Assembly: GCF_009650215.1 (NCBI RefSeq)
Contig: NZ_CP045851.1
Location: 1,527,189 to 1,591,188 of the forward strand
Origin: Actinomarinicola tropica
Lineage (GTDB): Bacteria; Actinomycetota; Acidimicrobiia; Acidimicrobiales; SKKL01
Reading direction: 5' to 3'
DNA length: 64,000 nt
Within the stretch, counting starts at the first letter, position 1; every line of letters starts with the position of its first letter. Position numbers and translations under genes: made by a program. The notes under the pieces are model-generated. The model did no database searches and had not been told where the DNA came from. It was given only the letters and a program-made list of their open reading frames with translations. Below are positions 51,945 to 59,769 of the stretch, in pieces.

Positions 51945-52780
51945 CGGGGCCCCACCACCGGGTTCTCCAGCGTGCCCACGCCGTCGATCTCGATGCGGAC
52001 GACGTCGCCGTCTCGCAGCCAGATCTGCGGGTCACGGGCCACGCCGACGCCGGCGGGCGTGCCGGTGGCGATGACATCGCCCACCTCGAGCGTGCAGACG
52101 GTGGAGAGCAGCTCGATCTGCTCCCAGCAGTTCGTGATCATCTGCGCCGTGTCGCCGTCCTGGAGCAGCTCGTCGTTGACCCACGTGCGCAGCGAGCGCC
52201 CGTGGGGGTCGCCGAGCTCGTCGGCGGTGACGATCCACGGGCCGATCGGGCCGTGGGTGTCGAACGACTTGCCGAGGGTCATCGTCGGCGACCGCTGCTG
52301 CCAGTCCCGCACCGAGACGTCGTTGACGACGACGTAGCCGGCGACGACCGAGGCGGCGTCGGCCGCGCCGACGTCTCGGCACCGGCGGCCGATGACCATG
52401 CCGAGCTCCCCCTCGTAGTCGACCTGGTGGCTCACGCGGGGCACCTCGATCGGCTCGCCCGGGCCGACGACGCACGTCGACTGCTTGTTGAAGAAGAGCG
52501 GGAGCTCGGGCCGGGACCTGCCGGTCTCGGCGACGTGCTCGGCGTAGTTCAGCCCGATGGCGAGGAACTTCGGGGGGCGGGGGACGGGCGCGAGGAGGTG
52601 GGCGCCGTCGAGGGGGATCGAGCCGCCGCCGCGCTCGTCGACGAGGGCGGCGCGCTCGTCCGGCGAGGCGGTGAGCGCGAGCTCGAGCTCGTCGGGGGCG
52701 AGCAGGACGACGCGGTCGTCGTCGACGGGGACGAGCCCGGGGAGGTCGCCGTCGGGGGTGCGGACGCGCACGATCTTCAT
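51941..52780 (-). CDS. Fumarylacetoacetate hydrolase family protein
   Basis: 279 residues. The FAH fold is clear: [32 protein letters not shown], the metal-binding [11 protein letters not shown] with Glu ligands, [14 protein letters not shown] and [13 protein letters not shown]. Members include acylpyruvases, 2-keto-3-deoxy-acid hydrolases and oxaloacetate decarboxylases. It is coupled to thrH downstream by a GTGA overlap and lies 25 bp after the end of the dienelactone hydrolase gene. Confidence 0.9.
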   Translation of the reverse strand: MKIVRVRTPDGDLPGLVPVDDDRVVLLAPDELELALTASPDERAALVDERGGGSIPLDGAHLLAPVPRPPKFLAIGLNYAEHVAETGRSRPELPLFFNKQSTCVVGPGEPIEVPRVSHQVDYEGELGMVIGRRCRDVGAADAASVVAGYVVVNDVSVRDWQQRSPTMTLGKSFDTHGPIGPWIVTADELGDPHGRSLRTWVNDELLQDGDTAQMITNCWEQIELLSTVCTLEVGDVIATGTPAGVGVARDPQIWLRDGDVVRIEIDGVGTLENPVVGPR

Positions 52781-52805
52781 GGGCCGATCATCGCCGCTCG
52801 CCCGC

Positions 52806-53474
52806 TCAGCGGTCGAGGTGGTGGCGGAGGAACCGGACGGTCCGTTCCCACGCGAGTGCGGCAGCGCCCGGGTCGTAGGCCGCCGGCCGGTCCTCCTCAG
52901 CGAACCAGTGGCCGGTGCCCGCGTAGCGGTGGAACTCGACCGCCTTGCCGACCAGGTGGAGGTGCGCCTCGAGCTCGACCACCTCGTCGTCGCTCACGAG
53001 CTCGTCGCGCTCGGCGAAGTGGCCGAGGAACGCGCTCGTCGCGTCGTCGAGCGGGATGCCCTGCGTGCCGTAGTAGGCGACGCTGGCGCCGACGTGCTCC
53101 GGGGCGCGCGCCGCGAGCCACAGGCCCCAGGACGCACCCATCGAGAAGCCGACGACGCCGATCGGCCCGTCGTCGGTGATCGGCAGGTCGCGCAGGGCGC
53201 CGGCCGACGACAGGACGAGGTCGGCGGCCCGGTCGACGTCCATCTGGGCGAGCAGCTGCTCGGCCTCGTCGGGACGGTCCGCCGATTCGCCGGCGTACAG
53301 GTCGGGTGCGAGCGCGACGAAGCCCTCGTCGGCGAGCCGGTCGCACCACTGGCGGACGAAGGTCGTCAGCCCCCACCAGGAGTGCAGCACCAGCACGCCG
53401 GGGCCGGTGCCGGCGTCGGGGGCGACCACGTAGGCGCTGCCGGCGCGGCGGCGAGGGGCGGAGTCGTCGGTCAT
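52806..53474 (-). CDS. Dienelactone hydrolase family protein
   Basis: 222 residues from ATG 53474, which overlaps the CoA-transferase stop (ATGA). Alpha/beta-hydrolase features: VLVLHSWWGLTTFVRQWCDRLADEGFVALAPDLYAG, nucleophile elbow VGFSMGASW, SVAYYGTQG and the His in YAGTGHWF. Classical dienelactone hydrolase uses Cys in the elbow (GxCxG); here it is Ser, so this is a DLH-like esterase. Substrate unknown. Confidence 0.85.
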   Translation of the reverse strand: MTDDSAPRRRAGSAYVVAPDAGTGPGVLVLHSWWGLTTFVRQWCDRLADEGFVALAPDLYAGESADRPDEAEQLLAQMDVDRAADLVLSSAGALRDLPITDDGPIGVVGFSMGASWGLWLAARAPEHVGASVAYYGTQGIPLDDATSAFLGHFAERDELVSDDEVVELEAHLHLVGKAVEFHRYAGTGHWFAEEDRPAAYDPGAAALAWERTVRFLRHHLDR

Positions 53475-54847
53475 CGCCTCGACGCTAGGGGTCCTGCCGG
53501 GATGTCCCACCGGCCGGGCCACCCGTCCACGTCGCGCGGCGCCGGCACGCCCCACCCCGGGCCCCATCCCGTCTCCCGCCGCTCGACGTCGTCGTCGCCC
53601 CACGACGGCGGCTCGAGCCCGATCCCGTCGGGGTCGGGCATCGCGCGCAGGTGGTTGGCGACGCCGACGAGCGACGTGCGCAGGTCGACGGCCGGACCGC
53701 CGGCGGCGCCGTCGGCCAGGGCCAGGAGGATGCCGGCGGCGAGCACGTGGCCGGCGCCGTGGTCGAGGGCCTGGGCGGGGAGCGGCACCGGGTGCTCGGC
53801 GCCCGTGGCGACCATGCCGGCGTGGGCGATGCCGACGCTCATCTGCACCAGGCTGTCGAAGCCGCGCCGGTCGGCCCACGGGCCGTCCCAGCCGTAGGCG
53901 TCGAGCGCGGCGACGACGAGGCCCGGGCGTCGCTCCCGCCACCACGCGGGTCCGAGTCCGAGGTCGTCGAGCGCGCCGGGCCGGAGGCCGTGGACCACGA
54001 CGTCGGCGCCGGCGACGAGGCGACCGAGGTGCTCCTGGTCCGACTCCTGGGTCAGGTCGAGCGCCAGCCGGCGCTTGCCGATCGTCGTCTCGGGGAGGAG
54101 GGCGCCGACCTCGGCGAAGCCGGGCGGGTCGACGCGGATGACCTCGGCGCCGTGGGCGGCGAGCAGGCGGGTGCAGACCGGTCCGGCGATGACCCTGGTG
54201 AGGTCGACGACGCGGACGCCGGCGAGCGGTCGACCGTCGGGTGCGGGGAACGGGCGGCCCGGCCCCTCGAAGGTCGCGTCGCGACGCAGCAGGGGTTCGT
54301 GGACAGCGACGGCGCCGTGCGGGTGCGTGCTCCAGGTGTCGGAGGACCGGAGGGCGGCGGCACACCCCCCGGCGGCGACCACCGCCGACTCGATCTCCTC
54401 GGCCGGCCGTTCGCCGACGGTCCGGGCCACGATGTCCCTCTCGGCGTCGTCGGGCAGGCCCAGCGCCGAGAGCGCGGCGCCGCGGTGCCACGGGTAGTTG
54501 GCGTGCAGCCGCACCCACCCGTCGGCGGCGGCGTGGTCACCGCTGATCGGGTCCCAGAGGTCGGGCAGTGACCAGCCCTCGGGGCGGAAGAGGCGCTCCG
54601 ACAGGAAGGTCGCCGCCGCACGTCGCGTGTCGACGCGCACGGGGGGCGGGGCACCGGCGCCCCGGGCGGCCAGCACCTCGCCGACGGCGAGCGCGACGGC
54701 CGCGGCGCAGGCGCCGGCGAACCCCGTCACGTCCACGATCGAGGGCAGGACCCGTCGGTCGCCGACCACCTCGAGCCGCTCGAGCGCATCCTCGGCCCCG
54801 CCGAGCGCGCCCCACAGGCGCCCCGCCACCGTCGTCAGGTCGTCCAC
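53471..54847 (-). CDS. Class III CoA-transferase (CaiB/BaiF family)
   Basis: 458 residues from GTG 54847. An N-terminal ~200-residue section precedes the typical CaiB start LAGVRVVDLTRVIAGPVCTRLLAAHGAEVIRVDPP. ETTIGKRRLALDLTQESDQEHLGRLVAGADVVVHGLRPG and RRGFDSLVQMSVGIAHAG with the likely catalytic Asp follow. Family III enzymes move CoA between organic acids. The N-terminal half looks like a duplicated, degenerate CoA-transferase half (FLSERLFRPEGWSLPDLWDPISGDHAAADGWVRLHANYP). With the DLH and FAH genes it suggests carboxylic-acid breakdown, but no clear pathway. Confidence 0.85.
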   Translation of the reverse strand: MDDLTTVAGRLWGALGGAEDALERLEVVGDRRVLPSIVDVTGFAGACAAAVALAVGEVLAARGAGAPPPVRVDTRRAAATFLSERLFRPEGWSLPDLWDPISGDHAAADGWVRLHANYPWHRGAALSALGLPDDAERDIVARTVGERPAEEIESAVVAAGGCAAALRSSDTWSTHPHGAVAVHEPLLRRDATFEGPGRPFPAPDGRPLAGVRVVDLTRVIAGPVCTRLLAAHGAEVIRVDPPGFAEVGALLPETTIGKRRLALDLTQESDQEHLGRLVAGADVVVHGLRPGALDDLGLGPAWWRERRPGLVVAALDAYGWDGPWADRRGFDSLVQMSVGIAHAGMVATGAEHPVPLPAQALDHGAGHVLAAGILLALADGAAGGPAVDLRTSLVGVANHLRAMPDPDGIGLEPPSWGDDDVERRETGWGPGWGVPAPRDVDGWPGRWDIPAGPLASRR

Positions 54848-54893
54848 GTTTGGAGCATGCCACGGGCCCGGCAGGAGCCGGCGCCCGGACGGA

Positions 54894-55769
54894 TCAGGGC
54901 GACGCGGAGGCGGAGGTGCTCGCCCCGTCGTCGACCGCGACGAGCGAGGTGACGTCGCCCGTGCCGCCATCGGGAGCGGGGGAGGCGAAGGTGAACAGCA
55001 GGGCGAAGAGAGCGGTCACCGCGGTGAGGGCCAGGACCCCGAGGCGTCGCGGGGTGGCCGAGCGGGGCGAGAGCGGGGCGGCCAGGGTCGTGAGGCCGGC
55101 CACGGTGCGGGGTACGGCGGTCGTCGGGGCGTCGGTCGGCCCCTCGTCCTCGGGGAAGAGGGGCACGACGACGCCCTCGTCCTCGTCCACGAGCCCGGCG
55201 AGGTCGGCTGCGCTCGCCGAGGGGTGCTGACGGCTCGACGCCTCGAGTCGACCGGCGGCCGTCGCCGCGTCGAGCCGGGCCTCCGAGCGGTCGGCGAGCA
55301 TGCCCATGAGCACCTGGGCGCCGGCGGGTGGGACCGCGCTGTCGGCGTCGAGGGCCGTCACCCGCTGCCGGTCGGTCCGGTGGCCGAGGAGGCCGAGCAG
55401 GCACACGGCGAGGGCGTAGACGTCCGACGCCGGGACCGGGGCCTCGCCGGCCCGCACCTCCGGAGCCAGTCGCACGTGGCCGGGGGTCGGGAGGTGCGTC
55501 GCGGTGTCGGCGTCGACGAGCCAGGTGCGTCCGTCGGCGAACGCCACGACCGTGTCGGGCCGGATCGCTCCGTGGAGTCGTCCCGCGGCGTGCAGCTCGG
55601 CGAGCTCGGCGGCGACGCTGGCACCGATCCGGGCGACCGTCGACCACGGCAGGGGGGCCACGTCGGCCAGGTCTCGCAGGGACCGGCCGCCCCGCCACCC
55701 GGCGTGGGCGTCGGCGTCGGCCGGGTCGATGGGATCGGGGTCTGCGGTGTCGACGATGAGCTGGGCCAC
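54894..55769 (-). CDS. Truncated pseudokinase with C-terminal membrane helix
   Basis: 291 residues from GTG 55769 (AGGACGG upstream). The region 42-125 matches the C-lobe of Ser/Thr protein kinases: ELAELHAAGRLHGAIRPDTVV, WLVDADTAT, RLAPEVRAGEAPVPASDVYALAVCLLGLL. The Gly-rich loop and catalytic Lys of the N-lobe are absent. The HRD Asp is Ala (HGAIRPDT), the Asn after it is Thr, and DFG is DAD. It cannot be an active kinase. A linker and a single helix (LGVLALTAVTALFALLFTFA, about 245-265) anchor it, with a short acidic tail outside. It may act as a scaffold or sensor. Confidence 0.75.
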   Translation of the reverse strand: MAQLIVDTADPDPIDPADADAHAGWRGGRSLRDLADVAPLPWSTVARIGASVAAELAELHAAGRLHGAIRPDTVVAFADGRTWLVDADTATHLPTPGHVRLAPEVRAGEAPVPASDVYALAVCLLGLLGHRTDRQRVTALDADSAVPPAGAQVLMGMLADRSEARLDAATAAGRLEASSRQHPSASAADLAGLVDEDEGVVVPLFPEDEGPTDAPTTAVPRTVAGLTTLAAPLSPRSATPRRLGVLALTAVTALFALLFTFASPAPDGGTGDVTSLVAVDDGASTSASASP

Positions 55770-55964
55770 GGGTGTCCGTCCTGAGGTGCGTCGGGGTGTC
55801 GGGGTGGGGGTTCGGGTGCTCACGCTGCGTGGCTCAGCGTGCGCACGGCCGCCCGTACCCGGCCGTCCGACCCGGCCAAACCCGCCACCGGGCGCGGGAG
55901 CATCTCGTGGTGGTCGCACCAGCGGGCTGGCGGGATCCACCCCGCGGCGCCTAGCACGTGCTCC

Positions 55965-56672
55965 ATGCCCACCGCGCCGCCACTCATCCTCATCCCGCCG
56001 TCGGAGGGGAAGGCTCCCGGCGGCGGGGGTCCCACCTGGCGGCGGGGCCAGCAGCGGGACGGCGCGCTCGACCGCCACCGGGCCGCCATCCTCCCGATCG
56101 CACGCCGTGCGGGTGCGGTGGCGCCCCGTGCCGCCACCATGCCGGCGATCGACCGCTTCACCGGCGTCCTCTACCGCGAGCTCGACTGGCACCGGCTCCC
56201 GACGGCGGCACGGCGCCGCGGCGAGGACCAGGTCCGCATCGTCTCCGGCCTCCTCGGGTTGGTCGCCCCGGACGACCCGGTGCCCGACCACCGGCTGAAG
56301 ATGTCGGCGAACCTCCCCGGGACGGGCCGGCTCTCGACGTGGTGGCGGCCCCGCCTCGCACCGGTGCTGGGGGACCTGGCGGCGGGTCGCGTGGTGTGGG
56401 ACCTGCTGCCCCAGGAGCACGCCGCGGCGTGCGACTGGTCAGCGGCGGTACCGCACCGGCGTGTGACCGTGCGCTTCGTCGACGGATCGGGCCGGACGGT
56501 CTCGCACTGGAACAAGCTGCTGAAGGGCGCCCTCGTGCGCTGGCTGCTCGTCGAGCGGCCCCGGGACGTCGACGCGCTCGGCGACTTCGAGCACCCGGCG
56601 GGCTACCGCCTCGACCCGGCCGCCTCCGTGCTCGATGCTCCCGACGCCACGGTCGTGCTGCGTGAGCGGTGA
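55965..56672 (+). CDS. yaaA: YaaA/DUF328 family peroxide-stress protein
   Basis: 235 residues from ATG 55965. Family motifs: ILIPPSEGKAPGG, AIDRFTGVLYRELDW, LKMSANLPGTGRLSTWWRP, VWDLLPQEHAAACDW and HWNKLLKGALVRWLL. In E. coli YaaA lowers free iron and protects against hydrogen peroxide and binds DNA. Divergent from the pseudokinase gene with 195 bp between. Slightly shorter than the ~250 residues of E. coli YaaA. Confidence 0.88.
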   Translation: MPTAPPLILIPPSEGKAPGGGGPTWRRGQQRDGALDRHRAAILPIARRAGAVAPRAATMPAIDRFTGVLYRELDWHRLPTAARRRGEDQVRIVSGLLGLVAPDDPVPDHRLKMSANLPGTGRLSTWWRPRLAPVLGDLAAGRVVWDLLPQEHAAACDWSAAVPHRRVTVRFVDGSGRTVSHWNKLLKGALVRWLLVERPRDVDALGDFEHPAGYRLDPAASVLDAPDATVVLRER

Positions 56673-56736
56673 CGTCTGTGTCGTCGCCACCCCGCCGGGG
56701 TAGCCGCCGAGGCGACCACGGACCCGGGAGGATCGA

Positions 56737-57096
56737 GTGAGCACCGCGATGGAGCGCATCCAGGACGAGATCGGGGAGCGGTTCGGCGACGCCGGGCCGT
56801 CGACGGGGGAGCAGGTCCTCTGGAAGGCCATGACGCTCGGATCCGGCGTCCTCGCGGCGCTGGTGGCGCGCCGCGTCGTCGGTGCGATCTGGACACGGAT
56901 CAAGGGCGCGGACGAGCCGACCGACCCGGCCGACCGCAACACCTCGTGGACGAACGCGATCCAGTGGGCCGTGGCCTCGGGCGTCGGTGCCGGTGTGGCG
57001 CGCGTCCTCGCGCAGCGGGCCGCGGCCCGGGCGTGGGAGTCGGCCACCGGAGCCACGCCGCCCGCGGGCGGCGCGGAGTCGGCGCTGGAGCGCTAG
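56737..57096 (+). CDS. DUF4235 small membrane protein
   Basis: 119 residues. The DUF4235 pattern is WKAMTLGSGVLAALVARRVVGAIWTRIKG ... TSWTNAIQWAVASGVGAGVARVLAQRAAARAWE, with two short hydrophobic helices. GTG at 56737 has GGGAGGATC upstream; ATG at 56749 is an alternative start. Function unknown; common in actinobacteria. It converges with the sigma-factor partner gene 18 bp away. Confidence 0.85.
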   Translation: MSTAMERIQDEIGERFGDAGPSTGEQVLWKAMTLGSGVLAALVARRVVGAIWTRIKGADEPTDPADRNTSWTNAIQWAVASGVGAGVARVLAQRAAARAWESATGATPPAGGAESALER

Positions 57097-57114
57097 CGGG
57101 CGGAGGTCCCGTCC

Positions 57115-57579
57115 TCAGACGGAGAACCACTGGGTGGTGACCGCGCCGTCCGGTGCCGTGACCTGCAGGCGCAGGGTCCCCGGCGGCACGTCGGGGAAGG
57201 TGAAGTGCCCGATGGGGTCGGCTCGTGTCGTGCGCTCGGTGCCGTCCGGCCGCACGAGCGTGACCTCGAGCGGACGGGTGGGGACGAGCTGCCCGACGAG
57301 CTGGTCGCCCTCGACCTCGACCTCGATGGTGAGCTCGCGGCTCTCGAACGACAGCTGCCGCGGCCACGCCATGCCCCGGACGCCGAGCGGCTCGAGCGCC
57401 GAGTCGACGCGCAGCTCGGCGAGCTCGGCGTCGATGGTCCGCCACGTCCAGGCGGCGCGCGCGGCGGCGATGGCGGAGGCCGACGGGGGATCGTGGGCGT
57501 CGAGGGTCCGGCCGAGCTCGGCGAGCAGCTCGGCGTCGGGATCGGCCGGGTCGACGGGGACGTCCGGTCGGTCGGTCAT
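57115..57579 (-). CDS. Small sigma-factor-linked protein with carboxypeptidase-regulatory-like beta domain
   Basis: 154 residues from ATG 57579 behind AGGAGGA; it overlaps the sigma-factor stop by ATGA. The acidic N-terminal half is helical (PDAELLAELGRTLDAHDPPSASAIAAARAAWTWRTIDAELAEL). The C-terminal half is a beta-sandwich-like segment (PLEVTLVRPDGTERTTRADPIGHFTFPDVPPGTLRLQVTAPDG) as in carboxypeptidase-regulatory/CNA-B-like domains. It has no zinc-binding HxxxCxxC motif and no membrane helix, so it is not a standard anti-sigma factor. Its coupling to the sigma factor still suggests that it modulates or senses for it. Confidence 0.7.
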   Translation of the reverse strand: MTDRPDVPVDPADPDAELLAELGRTLDAHDPPSASAIAAARAAWTWRTIDAELAELRVDSALEPLGVRGMAWPRQLSFESRELTIEVEVEGDQLVGQLVPTRPLEVTLVRPDGTERTTRADPIGHFTFPDVPPGTLRLQVTAPDGAVTTQWFSV

Positions 57580-58127
57580 CGGTCCTCCTGGAGCGATCGG
57601 ATGCCCGCGGTGGCCCTGAGCTTCTGGAGGCACCGGGCCCTCGTGGGTCCGATGCTGCCGATGGGCATGTCCATGAGCTCGCTGATCGTGTCGTAGGGGA
57701 TCGGGGGGTCCGCGAGGAGGAGGCGGAGCAGGCGCTGGCAGCGTGCCGGCAGCGTGTTGAAGGCGTCCCAGAGCGCCGCGTCGCGCTCGGCGTCCTCGAG
57801 CGGCTGACCGAACGGTTCCTCGACCGCGGGTGGATCGACCTCGTCGTCGAGGTGCTCGCGCTGGGCGAGCCGCACGGCGCGGAGGCACTCGTTGCGGGCG
57901 GTGCGGGCGAGCCACCCCGCCAGGCTCTCCGGCTGGCGGATCCGGTCGAGGTGCTCGGCGAGGCGGAGCCAGGTGGTCTGGTACGCGTCCTCGACGACGG
58001 CGTCGGGGAGGCGGAACGTGCGCACGACGTGCCAGACGAGTCCGGCGTAGCGGTCGACGAGCGACGACCACGCGGTCTCGTCGCCGCGGGATGCGGCAGC
58101 GACCAGGGCGGTGAGGTCGTCCGACAC
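57576..58127 (-). CDS. ECF-type RNA polymerase sigma factor
   Basis: 183 residues from GTG 58127. Region 2 reads ETAWSSLVDRYAGLVWHVVRTFRLPDAVVEDAYQTTWLRLAEHLDRIRQPESLAGWLARTARNECLRAVR. Region 4 reads LWDAFNTLPARCQRLLRLLLADPPIPYDTISELMDMPIGSIGPTRARCLQKLR, a normal sigma HTH with GSIGPTR. ATG at 58193 would add 22 Arg/Pro-rich residues. It lies downstream of the subtilase on the same strand and upstream of its coupled small partner. A GAGGTATCAGG motif stands in its upstream region. Predicted to switch on this locus or a wider regulon. Confidence 0.9.
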   Translation of the reverse strand: MSDDLTALVAAASRGDETAWSSLVDRYAGLVWHVVRTFRLPDAVVEDAYQTTWLRLAEHLDRIRQPESLAGWLARTARNECLRAVRLAQREHLDDEVDPPAVEEPFGQPLEDAERDAALWDAFNTLPARCQRLLRLLLADPPIPYDTISELMDMPIGSIGPTRARCLQKLRATAGIRSLQEDR

Positions 58128-58219
58128 CGTCCGGATCCTAGGGGCGCGGCGCGCCGCCGGTGCCGGACGCGTGGGCTGGGCGACGAGCTCCATGACCGAC
58201 CAGAGCGCGGACCAGCCGC

Positions 58220-58230
58220 CCTGATACCTC
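58220..58230 (-). promoter_or_regulatory. GAGGTATCAGG motif upstream of the sigma-factor gene
   Basis: Read on the minus strand, the 11-mer GAGGTATCAGG is identical to the one before the SARP gene (62428-62438). A related CGTATCAAGGC lies in the subtilase/CHAT intergenic region. It could be an operator or part of a promoter for a shared regulator. Confidence 0.45.
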
Positions 58231-58244
58231 CCGGTGCGGTCGGC

Positions 58245-59648
58245 TCAGGCCAGGTTGACGACGGTGCCGAGGCCCTGGATCCGCAGCAGCGAGGGGTCGT
58301 CGACCACGCGGCGCACCGCCTCCGACGCGTCGCAGCCCGTGGCCATCCGGGCGGCGATGGCCGCGGCCACCGCCGGAGCGGCGAACGACGTCCCGCTCCA
58401 CCGCGCCCATCCCTCGAACGCCGCCCCGTCCTCGTCCTCGGGCAGGCTCGACGGGTCGCCGCCCTTCGGGACGAAGAAGCGGGAGACGACGTCGACCCCC
58501 GGTGCGCAGGCCCGGACCCACCGGCCGACGTTGGTGAACGGCGCCGGCCCGTACGGTCCGATCGCCCCCACCGAGACGAGGTCGGGGAGCGCGGCGGGCC
58601 AGCTCGGACGGCACGACGCCTCGTTGCCCGCCGACGCCACGACGACCGAACCGTGGGCGACGACCCGGGCGAGGGACTCGGAGAGGGCCAGCGGCGGCTC
58701 GTCGTCCTCGGTGTAGCCACCGAACGACAGGTTGAGGATCTCGGGCAGGTCGCCCGGGTCGATGGCATCGATCGCCGCCGCGATGTCGGCGTCGTCGCCG
58801 TGGCCGAACGTCGAGAGGACGCGGTCGACCGCGACCGGCGAGCGTGGCGCCAGACGCTCGACGATGCCGGCGATGAAGGTGCCGTGGCCCGCAGCGGGGT
58901 CGATGGCGAGGTCGCCGTCCTCGTCGGGGTGGTCGACGTCGTCGGTGCGGAGCGGCTGGACCGACCCGACGAACGCCGGCCGGAAGTCCCCGGCGGCGAG
59001 CCCGGTGTCGAGCACGAGCACCCGGGGGCCGTCCTGGGTGCCGCTCGCCGTCAGGGTGCTCGGCGCGGTGCACGCCCGGGCGTTGGTGGCGACAGGAGCC
59101 TCCTCCGGTGCGACGACGGGCATCGGGCTGGCGAAGCAGCTGCAGTGCGGGCACCCGCCCTGCCCGTGCGCGAGCAGGGCGGGGTTGGCGAGGAGCGCGG
59201 GGTTGGCGAGGAGCGCGGGGTTGGCGAGGAGCGCGGGGTTGGCGAGGAGCGCGGGGTTGGCGAGGAGCGCGGGGTTGGCGAGGAGCGCGGGGTTGGCGAG
59301 CAGGGCCGGGTTGGCGAGGAGCGCCGGGTTGGCGAGCAGCGCGGGGTTGGCGAGCACGCCGGTCGCCGCGAAGAACACGTGGTTGGGCTGGGCGGCGACC
59401 CCTTCCCGCCGCAGGGCGCGGGCCAGCCCGACGACGTCGTCGACGCCGGCCAGCAGCGTGAGCGATCCCACCTCGCGGACCCGCTCGGCCCGACCGCCGC
59501 CCAGCTCGACCACGCGGTCGAGCTCGCGGGTCGAGACGAGGAGCTCGCCCGGTCGGTGGACGAAGGGTCGGCCCGCGCTGTCGGCGCTGAACGCCACCTT
59601 GCCCAGCCACGGTCCCTGCAGCAGCTCCCTGCGCTCGCCGTCGTACAT
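58245..59648 (-). CDS. S8 family subtilase with N-terminal domain, LANPAL repeats and CxxCxC motif
   Basis: 467 residues from ATG 59648 behind GAGGAGAG. No signal peptide is visible, so it is probably cytoplasmic. Residues 30-95 resemble a subtilase prodomain ([10 protein letters not shown]). Residues 99-158 are ten copies of LANPAL. Cys166-Cys169-Cys171 (CPHCSC) follow, then the catalytic domain with Asp214 (VLVLDTGL), His255 (GHGTFIAG), Asn342 (ASAGNEAS) and Ser421 (SGTSFAAP). All catalytic residues are present. Divergent from the TPR-CHAT gene, with 121 bp between, and followed by the ECF sigma gene. Its target is unknown. Confidence 0.9.
   Translation of the reverse strand: MYDGERRELLQGPWLGKVAFSADSAGRPFVHRPGELLVSTRELDRVVELGGGRAERVREVGSLTLLAGVDDVVGLARALRREGVAAQPNHVFFAATGVLANPALLANPALLANPALLANPALLANPALLANPALLANPALLANPALLANPALLANPALLAHGQGGCPHCSCFASPMPVVAPEEAPVATNARACTAPSTLTASGTQDGPRVLVLDTGLAAGDFRPAFVGSVQPLRTDDVDHPDEDGDLAIDPAAGHGTFIAGIVERLAPRSPVAVDRVLSTFGHGDDADIAAAIDAIDPGDLPEILNLSFGGYTEDDEPPLALSESLARVVAHGSVVVASAGNEASCRPSWPAALPDLVSVGAIGPYGPAPFTNVGRWVRACAPGVDVVSRFFVPKGGDPSSLPEDEDGAAFEGWARWSGTSFAAPAVAAAIAARMATGCDASEAVRRVVDDPSLLRIQGLGTVVNLA
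59175..59354 (-). repeat. Ten tandem 18-bp repeats inside the subtilase gene
   Basis: Unit CTCGCCAACCCCGCGCTC on the minus strand, encoding LANPAL, repeated ten times without interruption (180 bp) in frame. Central units are identical; the outer ones differ by one or two silent bases. Copy number could change without breaking the frame. Confidence 0.97.
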
Positions 59649-59733
59649 GGTGCTCTCCTCGCCTGGTCGTGAGGAGGGGCGTCGTCGCCCCCGCCCGTGC
59701 AGCCGATGCGATCCGATCGACCCGTCGGTGCCT

Positions 59734-59739
59734 TGATAC
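59734..59739 (-). promoter_or_regulatory. GTATCA core in the subtilase/CHAT intergenic region
   Basis: On the minus strand the context is TCGTATCAAGGCACC, 86 bp before the subtilase start, similar to the GAGGTATCAGG sites before the sigma factor and SARP genes. On the plus strand the same bases give TTGATA, a possible -35 for the CHAT gene. Confidence 0.35.
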
Positions 59740-59769
59740 GACAAAGTTGGGTCCGATGCACGGGTTCGG

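Noticed and set aside
59175-59354. CRISPR-like repeat array
   Set aside because: The 18-bp units are directly adjacent with no spacers and encode an in-frame peptide repeat inside a protease gene.
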